Shown piece by piece: positions 1 to 7,701 of a stretch of 12,425 bases of DNA. This DNA is from Cytauxzoon felis (lineage: Eukaryota > Apicomplexa > Aconoidasida > Piroplasmida > Theileriidae): positions 1-12,425 of the forward strand of contig JAIQCW010000305.1 of the NCBI GenBank assembly GCA_020283715.1, given 5' to 3'. Position numbers and translations under genes: made by a program. The notes below the pieces were generated by a model, which was not told the DNA's origin, ran no database searches, and saw only the letters and a program-made list of their open reading frames with translations. The number at the start of each line of letters is the position of its first letter. Positions within the stretch are counted from its first letter, which is position 1.

Positions 1-125
1 ATTGAGTGTAATAGATCTTTTTTTCTTTTAAATGATTGTAATCTTAATACTATTTGTACGCATTTAAATGAAATATCCACATCTTATATTCTTGCATCCT
101 ATTCTTCCTTGATTCTATTATTAAG
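1..125 (+). other. possible upstream exon or intron of the Cys-rich gene
   Basis: A different frame (position 1 onward) is open to the stop at 148-150 and encodes a few Cys residues, so it could be an earlier exon of the same gene. I could not find a GT donor that joins it in phase to the frame starting at 126. The T/C-rich stretch 86-122 fits an intron 3' end. This remains unresolved. Confidence 0.3.
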
Positions 126-2048
126 AATCTATCAAATTGTTGTGATGTAATTAAATCATGTACGTGTGAAAGTGCTGATAATAAATGTTCTGTAGATGGT
201 AAATGTCTCTGTGCTATATTCTGTAAATTGATCGTGGTAACCAAGTCACTCCATGATAGATATTGTAAGGTTATTAGATATATAAAAGGAGAATCTGATG
301 AAGATTTATATAAAGTTATACCATCATTATCCATAACTAGATCCATATATTTATTAACTTCCTACTTCAATGATTATATAAAATCTAATTATATGGTTGA
401 AGAGAGTAGTTGTGGATGTGGGAAGAATGTGTATGTGAAACCATCACTAATTGGAAGTGTGGCTGACGTTGTATTTAAAACATTGTTACAGTTATTCAGT
501 ACTGTTACTAATTCTACATACACAGGGTTAAAGACATGCCCCTGTCACAAATATAATAGTAAATTGGATGAGATATTAACATCATTATGTAAGACACTGG
601 AGGATGATTCATCAGATGATACATTATCCAATGTAATACAATTTGTTAGTTATGTTGTGAAGGATGAATTTAGTGAGGTGAAGAAGTTTGATTACGAGAA
701 GGCAAAGAATGAGATAGAAAAGAACTTTGATAAGAAGGAGCTCGGTTGTTGCTGTTGTTGTACTAAAGATAGTAAAGATAAGTGTTGTTGTATAAAAGAT
801 GGAAAATGTCCTTGTACAGTCGGTAAACAATGTTGTACTGATGGTAATTGTTGTTGCAAAGATAAGTGTTGTTGTATCAAGAGTATAAATACTAATAATG
901 GGGAAGTTACAATAGAATTATGCGACTGTTGTTGTAAGCATGTAAATGGTCATTGCACAGGTAAATGTGATTGTACACAAGCTCCAGATAATAAATGCTA
1001 TTGCTGTTGTTTATGTGAAGGGAAATCTGATACATGCCAATGTGAAACAACTCCTTCCACTACTTTAACTAGATGTTGTTGCAAGGATTGTGGAAATGGA
1101 AAGAGTGGATGTTGTCAAAATTGTCAATGTAAATGTAAGGATAATATTAAACTCTGTAAATGTTGTAAATGTTTCACTAATGATGGGATAATATCATGTT
1201 GTGACCTGGATAATAATGGAAAATGTGAAAAAGATAATTGTTGTTGTTCTAAAGACTGTAAATGTGAAGATTTTAAAAATAATTGCAGTGATTTAAATGG
1301 TCCCAATAGTACGAGTAATTGTGAAAACAATTTGGGAGATTATTGTTGCGATACAAAGGCATGTAATTTAGACATATGCAGGATCACTTGTTGTATGAGT
1401 AATTTAACGAAGAATGGATCTGGATCTAGTAATGTTTGTTTATCGGAGATTGTTAAGGATATGAAGAATTTCAGTAAGTATTTGGGGAAGGTTGGGAGTT
1501 GTACTGGTAATGGTGAGTGTACGACATGTCAATGTACTGAAGGAAAGGATTGCTGTTGTAAGGCTCTAGATAAGGATAAATGTTGTGATATGTATTGTAG
1601 GGTTAAGAATATGTATAAGGAAATATTTAAAAATTCTACTGGTGAGAAAAATGGTAATCACAATGATGGGGAAAGTATATGTAAGAATGATAAATGCATA
1701 TTCTGTATTCTCTGTTGTTTGAAGGAGAAGGCGAATAGTATTAAGGGTGGTTATGAGAAATGTAATGCTGAATGTTGTAAAATTACGGAATGCACAGTTA
1801 GTACTGAAAATGGATGTAAGGATAATACATGTACAGAAAGTAGTTGTACAACTCCAACAGCAACAACAGAAGGATGCCAATGCAGTACGATAACTTCCGG
1901 ATGTCCCGAAATAACAAACTACTTCCCTCAACTTCAACTACTTCCTTCAACTTCAACAACTTCATCTCCATGTAATAAACTTCGTTATGTGATAATATTA
2001 TCAAGAGATTATATAGTATATGTTCAATTAATTATCTTCTTCATCTAA
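126..2048 (+). CDS. Cys-cluster-rich protein, 5' end unresolved
   Basis: The coding frame is open from position 72 to the TAA at 2046-2048 but contains no usable ATG at its left end. A pyrimidine-rich tract ending in AAG at 123-125 is a plausible splice acceptor, so 126 is taken as an exon start and the 5' part is probably missing or left of the window. About the first 170 residues after position 228 are ordinary, with scattered Cys. From about 740 to 1900 the protein is full of CC, CCC and CCCCC clusters with Lys, Asp and Gly between them; the densest stretch has 18 Cys in 50 residues. The end is Thr/Ser-rich followed by a short hydrophobic tail that may be genuine or an unrecognised intron. 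Babesia VESA1-type antigens also have a Cys/Lys-rich domain, so a surface or secreted variable antigen is possible, but I do not recognise the family. It overlaps the convergent FAINT gene by 21 bp. Confidence 0.75.
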   Translation, partial: NLSNCCDVIKSCTCESADNKCSVDGKCLCAIFCKLIVVTKSLHDRYCKVIRYIKGESDEDLYKVIPSLSITRSIYLLTSYFNDYIKSNYMVEESSCGCGKNVYVKPSLIGSVADVVFKTLLQLFSTVTNSTYTGLKTCPCHKYNSKLDEILTSLCKTLEDDSSDDTLSNVIQFVSYVVKDEFSEVKKFDYEKAKNEIEKNFDKKELGCCCCCTKDSKDKCCCIKDGKCPCTVGKQCCTDGNCCCKDKCCCIKSINTNNGEVTIELCDCCCKHVNGHCTGKCDCTQAPDNKCYCCCLCEGKSDTCQCETTPSTTLTRCCCKDCGNGKSGCCQNCQCKCKDNIKLCKCCKCFTNDGIISCCDLDNNGKCEKDNCCCSKDCKCEDFKNNCSDLNGPNSTSNCENNLGDYCCDTKACNLDICRITCCMSNLTKNGSGSSNVCLSEIVKDMKNFSKYLGKVGSCTGNGECTTCQCTEGKDCCCKALDKDKCCDMYCRVKNMYKEIFKNSTGEKNGNHNDGESICKNDKCIFCILCCLKEKANSIKGGYEKCNAECCKITECTVSTENGCKDNTCTESSCTTPTATTEGCQCSTITSGCPEITNYFPQLQLLPSTSTTSSPCNKLRYVIILSRDYIVYVQLIIFFI

Positions 2049-3128
2049 TTCTTTCAAGATTTTATAAAATTCATCTTCATTAATTTCGACCCAATCACCA
2101 CTTAATTTTTTATAATGTTTATAACCGAATTGTATATAATTAGATATGAATAATTGTAATAATTTTTCTTGATTATCTTTATTATAATGTAAAGTAACAT
2201 CAGCACAATGTGTTAATAAATCATCAATATTTTCCCAAATAATGAAATCATTATCATGTACTTTAGTAATTATAGAATTCATATTAGGTGTTATAATTTT
2301 AACAGGTAATATAAATGGTTGTTTTCTATATATAACAAAATTATCATTACCATCACTTTCTATAATATTAATATTTAAATGACATTCAAATAAAATTCTA
2401 TTTAATTTTAAATTGAAATCATTTTCATTATTTTCTATCCATAAATCATTAATTTTTTCATAATATTTTGTAGATGATATATCTCTATCATTTAAATGAA
2501 GTATTATTAATTTAAATTTATTACCTAATGAATATATTAATAATGATTTACATTTATAATTATAATTATTATTACTTGTCCATATAATTATATTATTATC
2601 ATATACATTTGTAATTGTAAATTCATCATATATAATACAAGTAATAATTGAATTAAAATTATTTACATGATAATAATCTCTAAATATTAAATTACTATTA
2701 CTATTTATATTTAAATCTCTTTCAAACATTAAATACATAAATAAATCTCTTTCATGTTCATTATCTAATGATATCCATTGTTGTTGATTGTAATCTTTCC
2801 TATATGTAAATTTATTATCATTATTTATTACTAAATCAATCATTAATGGATTATCATCACTATTAAAATATAATGTACATTTAGTCAATATCTCTCCATC
2901 ATTCTCTTGCCATACTATATTATCGTTACCATCACATATAGTTACTATTCTATCCTCTCCAGTTCTTGTATATAAACATACTTTTATACCCTCCAAGTCA
3001 TAAGTTAAATCAAATATATTACAATCAACCTGACCTATATCCAATACAATCGATACAACACCAGTACAATAATAGCAATATATTGCTACTAAATATAACA
3101 TACATACAATATTATACATGTCATACAC
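2028..3128 (-). CDS. secreted protein with three FAINT (DUF529)-like units
   Basis: This is a single-exon protein of 366 aa. Residues 1-25 are hydrophobic and fit a signal peptide; a second Met at residue 4 could be the start. Three successive units follow the same pattern: an I-T-x-(V/I)-x-D strand running into I-x-W, then a run of alternating hydrophobic residues, then a lone Trp. The first signature is at residues 62-73 with W118, the second at 172-183 with W230, the third at 287-298 with W346. This matches the FAINT domain (frequently associated in Theileria), found in many exported Theileria proteins of unknown biochemical function. No transmembrane segment is visible after the signal peptide, so secretion is inferred. 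The codons are very AT-rich and the protein is rich in Asn and Asp. Its 3' end overlaps the Cys-rich gene; its 5' flank leads into repeat copy A. Confidence 0.85.
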   Translation of the reverse strand: MYDMYNIVCMLYLVAIYCYYCTGVVSIVLDIGQVDCNIFDLTYDLEGIKVCLYTRTGEDRIVTICDGNDNIVWQENDGEILTKCTLYFNSDDNPLMIDLVINNDNKFTYRKDYNQQQWISLDNEHERDLFMYLMFERDLNINSNSNLIFRDYYHVNNFNSIITCIIYDEFTITNVYDNNIIIWTSNNNYNYKCKSLLIYSLGNKFKLIILHLNDRDISSTKYYEKINDLWIENNENDFNLKLNRILFECHLNINIIESDGNDNFVIYRKQPFILPVKIITPNMNSIITKVHDNDFIIWENIDDLLTHCADVTLHYNKDNQEKLLQLFISNYIQFGYKHYKKLSGDWVEINEDEFYKILKELDEEDN

Positions 3129-3277
3129 CCTAAATGCATCTTATTTTTAGACTCAATACTTTAATCATTATAATGGGGGGATTCATCTAATAATCCTACA
3201 AATGATAACAAAAATTATTAATCATAACATAATCTACCTTAATACAACGTACAAAAATCAAGATCTAAAATAATCTA
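3129..3277. promoter_or_regulatory. 5' flank of the FAINT-type gene
   Basis: This AT-rich stretch lies between the start of the minus-strand FAINT gene and repeat copy A, so it should hold that gene's promoter. The only notable detail is an isolated run of six G at about 3175-3180 on the + strand. No defined promoter motif can be named. Confidence 0.35.
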
Positions 3278-3600
3278 CTCGAAATCAAATCCACTCCACC
3301 TGAGGTCCAATCCACCTCTCCTTCCACTGCCGTGGAGGCCTCTTCCAATTACCTATCTCTAAAGAGTAAAACCACTCCCGGAGATCGTGGTGAAGGTAGT
3401 AATGGATCATCCATCATGGGAATGATGGAAGATGGTGCTAAGGATATGTTAGATGTAACCTCAAGTGGAATACCTGGAAGCGATCCACGGGAGCTGGAAG
3501 GGGAAGTAAATAGAGGAGGCTGTCTGCAAGACAAGGAAAGGACCTCAGGTGGAGAGCTGTCTGCAAGACGACCTACGGTGGAGGTATCCTCAGGTATATG
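3278..3600 (+). repeat. interspersed repeat, copy A (long form)
   Basis: The left edge is matched by copy B (shared ACTCGAA...AAATCC). The left arm has TCCACCTGAGGTCC. The core runs 3341-3391: hairpin 1 is CTCT 3357-3360 with AGAG 3363-3366, hairpin 2 is ACCAC 3371-3375 with GTGGT 3387-3391. A third perfect 8-bp hairpin is at 3410-3417/3422-3429 (TCCATCAT, loop GGGA, ATGATGGA), shared with copy G. The right part contains the block also seen in C, E, F and G (GATC-ACGGGAGCTGGAAGGGGA type). Positions 3540-3569 are the exact reverse complement of 8501-8530 in copy F. A frame of 89 codons is open across 3332-3601, but it coincides with the repeat and no independent gene is supported. Confidence 0.9.
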
Positions 3601-3674
3601 ACGATGTAAGGTTGGTTACTTTGGGATGAACTGAATCTGTTATGAATGGGTATGAATAGTGTTAATAGTTTACA

Positions 3675-3908
3675 TTATTTTGTATTAGTATCATTTTCAT
3701 TATTGATTTTATCGATGATTTGTTTGATTTTATTAGATATTTCAAGTGTATTTATATTTGGATGGCGATGATGAATCTCCAAATGCTTTAAAATTTGTTT
3801 TGATTTGTACCAATTAATACCAGTATTATCACGTAAACTCATCATTAATGTCTTTCTAGAATCTAAAATTAAACCCTTTAATTCCCTCTGCTTCCTCGCA
3901 CTCTCCAT
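3675..3908 (-). CDS. short uS13-like ribosomal protein, probably mitochondrial
   Basis: The product has 77 aa, starting at the only in-frame ATG after a stop. The N-terminus is basic. Residues 11-39 match the bacterial-type uS13 N-terminal domain with exact spacing: G11, then K18, L24, the turn G29-I30 and I38-L39, which correspond to the G-V...K...AL..I.GIG...A..IL pattern. After this comes a segment like the Leu-Thr-x-x-Glu-Ile helix (NTLEISNKIKQIID). The family's C-terminal arm (RG-x-RH and the P-x-RGQ-x-T motif) that threads into the small-subunit head is absent, and no continuation is visible in the next 75 bp downstream. It may be a truncated organellar form, a gene with an unrecognised 3' exon, or a chance similarity. 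It sits between repeat copies A and B. Confidence 0.55.
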   Translation of the reverse strand: MESARKQRELKGLILDSRKTLMMSLRDNTGINWYKSKQILKHLEIHHRHPNINTLEISNKIKQIIDKINNENDTNTK

Positions 3909-4253
3909 AGCTATTCTTTGCTGCTTCTTAGATTCCTTGTAACTACGACTCTATTTATATTATAATTATTATATCTACACTCGAAGATAAATCCAGTCGA
4001 GGTCCAATCCGACTCTCTTGGTCCTGCCGTCAGCTCTTCCAATTACCTATCCCTGAAGGGTAATGCCACTCCCGGAGATCGTGGCGAAGGTGGAGGTAGA
4101 GTTAAGGATGTAACCTCAGGTGGGAGCGTTAAATGTATTTATTATTGTGTGTAAACTTACATTTTTGACACCGTATGGTATTAGTGGTACGTATCTTTTC
4201 CCGGCGAGAAGTATTTTGAATGTATTGATCATTTTTAGGGGTTTAGAATGGTA
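3909..4253. other. intergenic, mostly repeat copy B
   Basis: This is the 5' flank of the uS13-like gene and the 3' flank of the NIP30-like gene, both on the minus strand. About 3979-4130 is repeat copy B. The rest (4131-4253) is AT-rich with no ORF or motif that I can support. Confidence 0.5.
3979..4130 (+). repeat. interspersed repeat, copy B (short form)
   Basis: The left edge resembles copy A. The core runs 4035-4085: hairpin 1 has CCCT 4051-4054 with AGGG 4057-4060 (compensating changes relative to CTCT/AGAG), hairpin 2 has GCCAC 4065-4069 with GTGGC 4081-4085. The right arm ends soon after with a TAACCTCAGGTGG motif. It lacks the long right block of A, C, E, F and G, so it is a short or truncated copy. 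Confidence 0.88.
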
Positions 4254-4790
4254 TCAATCATCATCTGAGGAGTAACCGGATAGTAATTGGTCTTTATTAT
4301 TATTATCTTTAGATTTAACTTTAATTATTGATTGATGTATGAATTTTTTTTTATTTGTTGAATCTTCAAATAACGAATTACGGGAATTTTGTTTAATAGT
4401 TCTTTTATCATTTGTAGTCTCACGTGTAATGTCTATTGTAGAAGCCTTTAATAGTAACGCTTCTTTCATAAATTCTAAATCTTGTTCTTTACGTCTTTTC
4501 CAACTTTTTTGTTGTTTACGTTCTAGTTCTTCATAAAATTCTATATCATCTTGTGTAATTGCAGATGTTATTATAGGTTTAGCTTGTTCATCTGGATTAA
4601 AATCATCATAATCATGATCTCCATGTAATTCTGGTGAGACTGGTTTATTCCTAATAGATGGTAATAATTGATCCTTTAATATTCTAGATGATGAAGAATC
4701 TAATCTTTTACTCTTAAAATCCGGTTTTATATTATTATTAAACATATGTATTAACACATATTTTATACATGAAAAATTAATACGATCCAC
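4254..4790 (-). CDS. small charged protein, NIP30/FAM192A-like segment
   Basis: This single-exon ORF encodes 178 aa; a second Met at residue 16 (position 4745) is an equally good start and leaves 163 aa. The middle, about residues 80-112, is a predicted charged helix with the pattern DD-x-x-F-x-E-E-x-x-x-K-QQ-x-x-x-x-RR-x-E-x-x-L-x-x-x-K-E. This resembles the N-terminal NIP30 region of the PSME3-interacting FAM192A family. The extreme C-terminus is acidic (GYSSDDD), also reminiscent of the Ser/Asp tail of that family. The rest is low-complexity Lys, Asn and Ser, typical of a disordered nuclear protein. There is no signal peptide or membrane segment. The gene is divergent from uL18, sharing a 116-bp promoter region. 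The family call is tentative; the coding call is more secure. Confidence 0.7.
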   Translation of the reverse strand: MDRINFSCIKYVLIHMFNNNIKPDFKSKRLDSSSSRILKDQLLPSIRNKPVSPELHGDHDYDDFNPDEQAKPIITSAITQDDIEFYEELERKQQKSWKRRKEQDLEFMKEALLLKASTIDITRETTNDKRTIKQNSRNSLFEDSTNKKKFIHQSIIKVKSKDNNNKDQLLSGYSSDDD

Positions 4791-4906
4791 TCATATAAAT
4801 ACCCATATAAAATTATATCATACTCTGTATTACACATCACGTTCCTCCAGGTAGACACATTATGTGATTCTAAACGTTATAATTTGTTATATATAGACAT
4901 ATTTAA
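4791..4906. promoter_or_regulatory. short divergent promoter region between NIP30-like gene and uL18
   Basis: Only 116 bp separate two start codons on opposite strands, so both core promoters and both 5' leaders must fit here. It is AT-rich with a more GC-rich island (CACGTTCCTCCAGGTAGACAC, about 4838-4858) in the middle, which is a candidate binding site. No known motif is identified. Confidence 0.45.
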
Positions 4907-5594
4907 ATGTTATTTAATTTTATACTTATCGCAATATTAAATACATTTGCATTTAAAATTTCAAATATATATCATGTCAAGTGTCAAAATCCATGGAATC
5001 TTTATATCAGTAAGAGAAGTCAATTGAATGGATATCCTAAACCTAGAAAGGAGCATAAAAGGGTATGATATTATACTTTATTAATATTAAATTTATAGCC
5101 ATTTTGGGCTGATATATTTGATGAAGAGGTTGAAAAGGAACCGTTAGGACCACCATGTAAAGATTTAGCTCAAGATGTAATTGATGGTGAACGAAGGTTA
5201 AGATTTACACTGAAAAGATCGCATAAACAAATGTGTGCTACAATAGTAGATGATGTTAAACGACATGTTCATTGTTTTATCTCCACTAATTTTAAATATT
5301 TGGAGCCAATTTTCGGTTCTGAGCCTACTAAGCATCGTATGTTTCTAATTTCTTATAGTATGAATAATATTTAGCAAAAATAACAAGGAATAAAGGGAAT
5401 ACAGTTAAGGCAGCATATGAACTTGGGAAGTTGATAGGTAGAAAAGCCTTATCCAAAGGTATTTCAAAGGTTTTTTTTGACCGTGCCGGTTATAGGTGAG
5501 TATTAAGGGTATATATTTAATTATAATTCTCAGATATCATGGAAGAGTAGAAGCATTAGCCATAGGAGCTAGGAAAGTTGGTTTAGATTTCTGA
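4907..5594 (+). CDS. apicoplast-targeted ribosomal protein uL18 (L18), four exons
   Basis: Exons are 4907-5062, 5099-5336, 5375-5495 and 5534-5594. The three introns are 36, 38 and 38 nt, all GT-AG, and splicing gives an uninterrupted 191-aa protein. Residues 1-20 form a hydrophobic signal peptide ([16 protein letters not shown]...). Residues 21-75 are a basic, Lys/Arg-containing transit-like region. Residues from about 80 to 191 are a complete bacterial-type L18, which binds 5S rRNA in the large subunit: a basic RRLRF start, the IVDDV strand, a helix with [15 protein letters not shown], and the hallmark [16 protein letters not shown] near residue 166, ending KVGLDF like bacterial proteins. 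The bipartite leader points to the apicoplast ribosome rather than the cytosol. The start is the ATG that gives the signal peptide. Repeat copy C starts 36 bp after the stop. Confidence 0.93.
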
Positions 5595-5630
5595 AAGGAT
5601 CCTCCTCATACAAAATTAACGAAGTTAGTT

Positions 5631-5850
5631 GTCTTGCAGACAGCTTCTCCACCTGAGGTTACAACCTCTCCTCGTCCTGCAGACAGCTCTTCTAATTACC
5701 TATCTCTAAAGAGTATAGCCACTCCCGGAGATCGTGGCGATGTTGAATACATGACCTCAAGTGGAATACCTGGAAGCGATCTACGGGAGCTGGAAGGGGA
5801 GGTAAACAGAAGAGCCGTCTGCAAGACGACCTAGGGTGGAAGTGGAAGAC
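5631..5850 (+). repeat. interspersed repeat, copy C
   Basis: It starts with GTCTTGCAGACAGCT and a TCCACCTGAGGTT motif. The core is 5688-5738: hairpin 1 CTCT 5704-5707/AGAG 5710-5713 and hairpin 2 GCCAC 5718-5722/GTGGC 5734-5738. It continues into the ACCTCAAGTGGAATACC and GATCTACGGGAGCTGGAAG block and ends with GTCTGCAAGACGACC followed by a GGTGGA motif. It lies between the ends of convergent uL18 and the adenosine-kinase-like gene. A frame of about 66 codons is open across it, encoding the same peptide as the in-gene copy F. Confidence 0.9.
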
Positions 5851-5976
5851 GAGATGTGGTAGAGAAGAATAGGATTGTACTCACATGGAGTGTAATACCT
5901 AGAAGAAGACGTATAGAGTATAATATAGTACATTTAAATTAGATGGATAATTTATTACTGAATGTTTATGTGATGC

Positions 5977-6990
5977 CTAAATAAATTCGGACTTCTCTGG
6001 TAATGTGACACCAAATCCTTTAATAGAAATACTTGCTGCATAATGTCCTGCTCTAATACAATCTTCTAGAGGTTTCCCTTGTATAAATTGCGATAGGAAT
6101 CCTCCTACAAATGCATCTCCTGCACCACATGTATCGACAATGTCCTTATCATCTACAGGTATAACTGGATAGAAGCTTATACCTTCTACAGTTGCTACTA
6201 TAGTATCATTTTTATTACATGTTACGACGACAACTCTCTCCCTTGTTTTATTCTCCTTTGGTAATTCCATTAACCATTTAGCCACATCTTCGAGATTATC
6301 AGATGGGTATCCAAACGCTTCAGCAAGTGTGAGGGCCTCTTCGTCATTACCAAAGAGCACGTCGGTACAAGATATTATCTCATCAATTATGTGTTTGTCA
6401 TGTCTACATGCATATGGTGATGATAGATTGTAGATGAAGTGTTTATGATTCTCAGAGGCGTATCGAGCAATAGTAATGACAGAATCTATGGACACCCCTA
6501 GAAAATAACCACAGACGTAATAATATTCAGCTTCTTGTATCAATTTCCAATTCTCTGGTAAATCAATACATTCACTCTTGAAATTTTTTGCATGCTCCAA
6601 CTTTGATACAAGAGCTCTATTAACGCCATTAATAAGCACCGCACATCTACCAGTGTGTTTATCCTCAACATAATAACGACCATTGACATTATAATCTTTA
6701 AATTCCTCAATATACAAATGACTAAAATTGTCATTACTTAGACATAAAAACAGCGTTGTCACACATTCATCTGTATCTAACATCCATTGAACAACCTTTA
6801 GTGTACTAAATGCTGCTCCACCTATTTTATACCGTACATTGAAGTTAGTCATCAAATCCTCAAATATCCCTTCATGTTCAACAGATGCAGGTAGCTGCAT
6901 ATTCGGATCCAATTTGTACTTGGTCAAAAATTCTTGATTCACCACAACACTCATCGCCATTATTGCATCCTCCATAGATATCAGCTTCAT
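5977..6990 (-). CDS. adenosine-kinase-like PfkB protein with altered substrate site
   Basis: The protein aligns along its whole length with adenosine kinase (adenosine + ATP to AMP + ADP, purine salvage). I start at the ATG at 6988-6990, giving 337 aa, close to the 345 aa of short-form human adenosine kinase; the frame stays open to 7191, but that extension is partly antisense repeat copy D. Seen: the PfkB signature DTCGAGDAFVGGF at 286-298 with catalytic Asp292, the N-x-x-E motif FGNDEE with N215/E218, and a family C-terminus (RAGHYAASI...). Odd: residues that contact adenosine in the human enzyme are replaced. Human Asn14 and Asp18 correspond to D8 and A12 (DAIMAMS), and Ser65 and Asn68 of the GGSTQNS loop correspond to A59 and S62 (GGAAFST). 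ATP-side and Mg-side motifs are kept. It may use another substrate, be non-catalytic, or have a mis-modelled 5' end. It is divergent from the 7702 gene. Confidence 0.88.
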   Translation of the reverse strand: MKLISMEDAIMAMSVVVNQEFLTKYKLDPNMQLPASVEHEGIFEDLMTNFNVRYKIGGAAFSTLKVVQWMLDTDECVTTLFLCLSNDNFSHLYIEEFKDYNVNGRYYVEDKHTGRCAVLINGVNRALVSKLEHAKNFKSECIDLPENWKLIQEAEYYYVCGYFLGVSIDSVITIARYASENHKHFIYNLSSPYACRHDKHIIDEIISCTDVLFGNDEEALTLAEAFGYPSDNLEDVAKWLMELPKENKTRERVVVVTCNKNDTIVATVEGISFYPVIPVDDKDIVDTCGAGDAFVGGFLSQFIQGKPLEDCIRAGHYAASISIKGFGVTLPEKSEFI

Positions 6991-7034
6991 CTCGACTAGA
7001 TTTATGATACCAAAAATAGACGTATAATGTAACC

Positions 7035-7165
7035 ACTCGCCGTGGGGGGGCATCTTCCAACTACCTATCCCGGAAGGGTATAGCCACTCCCGGAGATCGT
7101 GGCGGTGGAGAGGGTAGTGGGGGAAAGTGGGGATAAATAGAGAGATGTCTACAAGATAAAAGTTG
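7035..7165 (+). repeat. interspersed repeat, copy D (short form)
   Basis: The core is 7053-7103: hairpin 1 CCCG 7069-7072/AGGG 7075-7078 (three pairs plus a G-A mismatch next to the loop), hairpin 2 GCCAC 7083-7087/GTGGC 7099-7103. The right part is degenerate, with a G-rich stretch and GATGTCTACAAGAT related to the CTGTCTGCAAGAC motif. It lies just upstream of the adenosine-kinase-like gene, antisense to it, so it is in that gene's promoter or 5' leader. Confidence 0.85.
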
Positions 7166-7189
7166 AAATATAATATAGCCATATCTTCC

Positions 7190-7470
7190 ACTAGGCGTGG
7201 TGCCCTTCTCTATTTACTTCCCCGTAAACGGTATAGCCACTCCCGGAGATCGTGGTGAAGGTGTAGATAGCGATAGAAGTGGAGGTAAGGGTTAGACCTC
7301 AAGTGGAACACCCGTAGCTGATCTCAGGGAAGCGGAGGGGGAGCTAAATAGAAGAGCTCTCAGCAGGAGGAAGGTGATGTTCTATCTTCAACTGTATATC
7401 TGTCTGCAAGATGAAATGATGTTATACTTCGAATGGAGAGCTAACATCAGGACCTAAGGTATAGGTCGTA
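7190..7470 (+). repeat. interspersed repeat, copy E (divergent core)
   Basis: The core is 7206-7256. Hairpin 1 has CCGT 7222-7225/ACGG 7228-7231, two pairs different from the commonest form yet fully paired. Hairpin 2 has GCCAC 7236-7240/GTGGT 7252-7256 with a G-T (G-U) outer pair. The right block GATCTCAGGGAAGCGGAGG at about 7320 resembles that of copy G. Further right, CTGTCTGCAAGAT at about 7398 and GAGCTAACATCAGGACCTAAGG are decayed arm motifs. It lies 25 bp after copy D, so the two form a tandem pair. Confidence 0.87.
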
Positions 7471-7701
7471 ATGTTTTATATGATCTCCTATACACATTTG
7501 AATATAATTGGCTTTATAGGAATCTTTGGTGACTTTATATTTGGCTTTTATATAGGTGTATGATTGAGGCGTTTATTTGTGCATATTGGTGGATGAGTAT
7601 AGAATCTTCATGTAGTTGTATTTTAAAATTATATTGGTGTGATATTTTAAATAATATAAATGTGTATGATTAAAATTTATTAATGGATGTGATTATATAA
7701 A
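7471..7701. promoter_or_regulatory. 5' flank of the 7702 gene
   Basis: This region has no ORF and no repeat. It is AT-rich, with T/G-rich runs on the + strand up to the AAAATG start context at 7698-7704. It should hold the promoter of the 7702 gene; no specific motif can be named. Confidence 0.4.

Noticed and set aside
50..346. 98-codon minus-strand frame
   Set aside because: It is antisense to the left end of the Cys-rich gene, with no domain or signal.
3332..3601. 89-codon frame on the + strand as a gene
   Set aside because: It coincides with repeat copy A and its peptide is the repeat peptide; no separate start context or domain.
5634..5834. 66-codon frame on the + strand as a gene
   Set aside because: It lies wholly within repeat copy C.
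6991..7191. N-terminal 67-residue extension of the adenosine-kinase-like protein
   Set aside because: It is partly antisense translation of repeat copy D and makes the protein longer than its family; the ATG at 6990 fits the family length.
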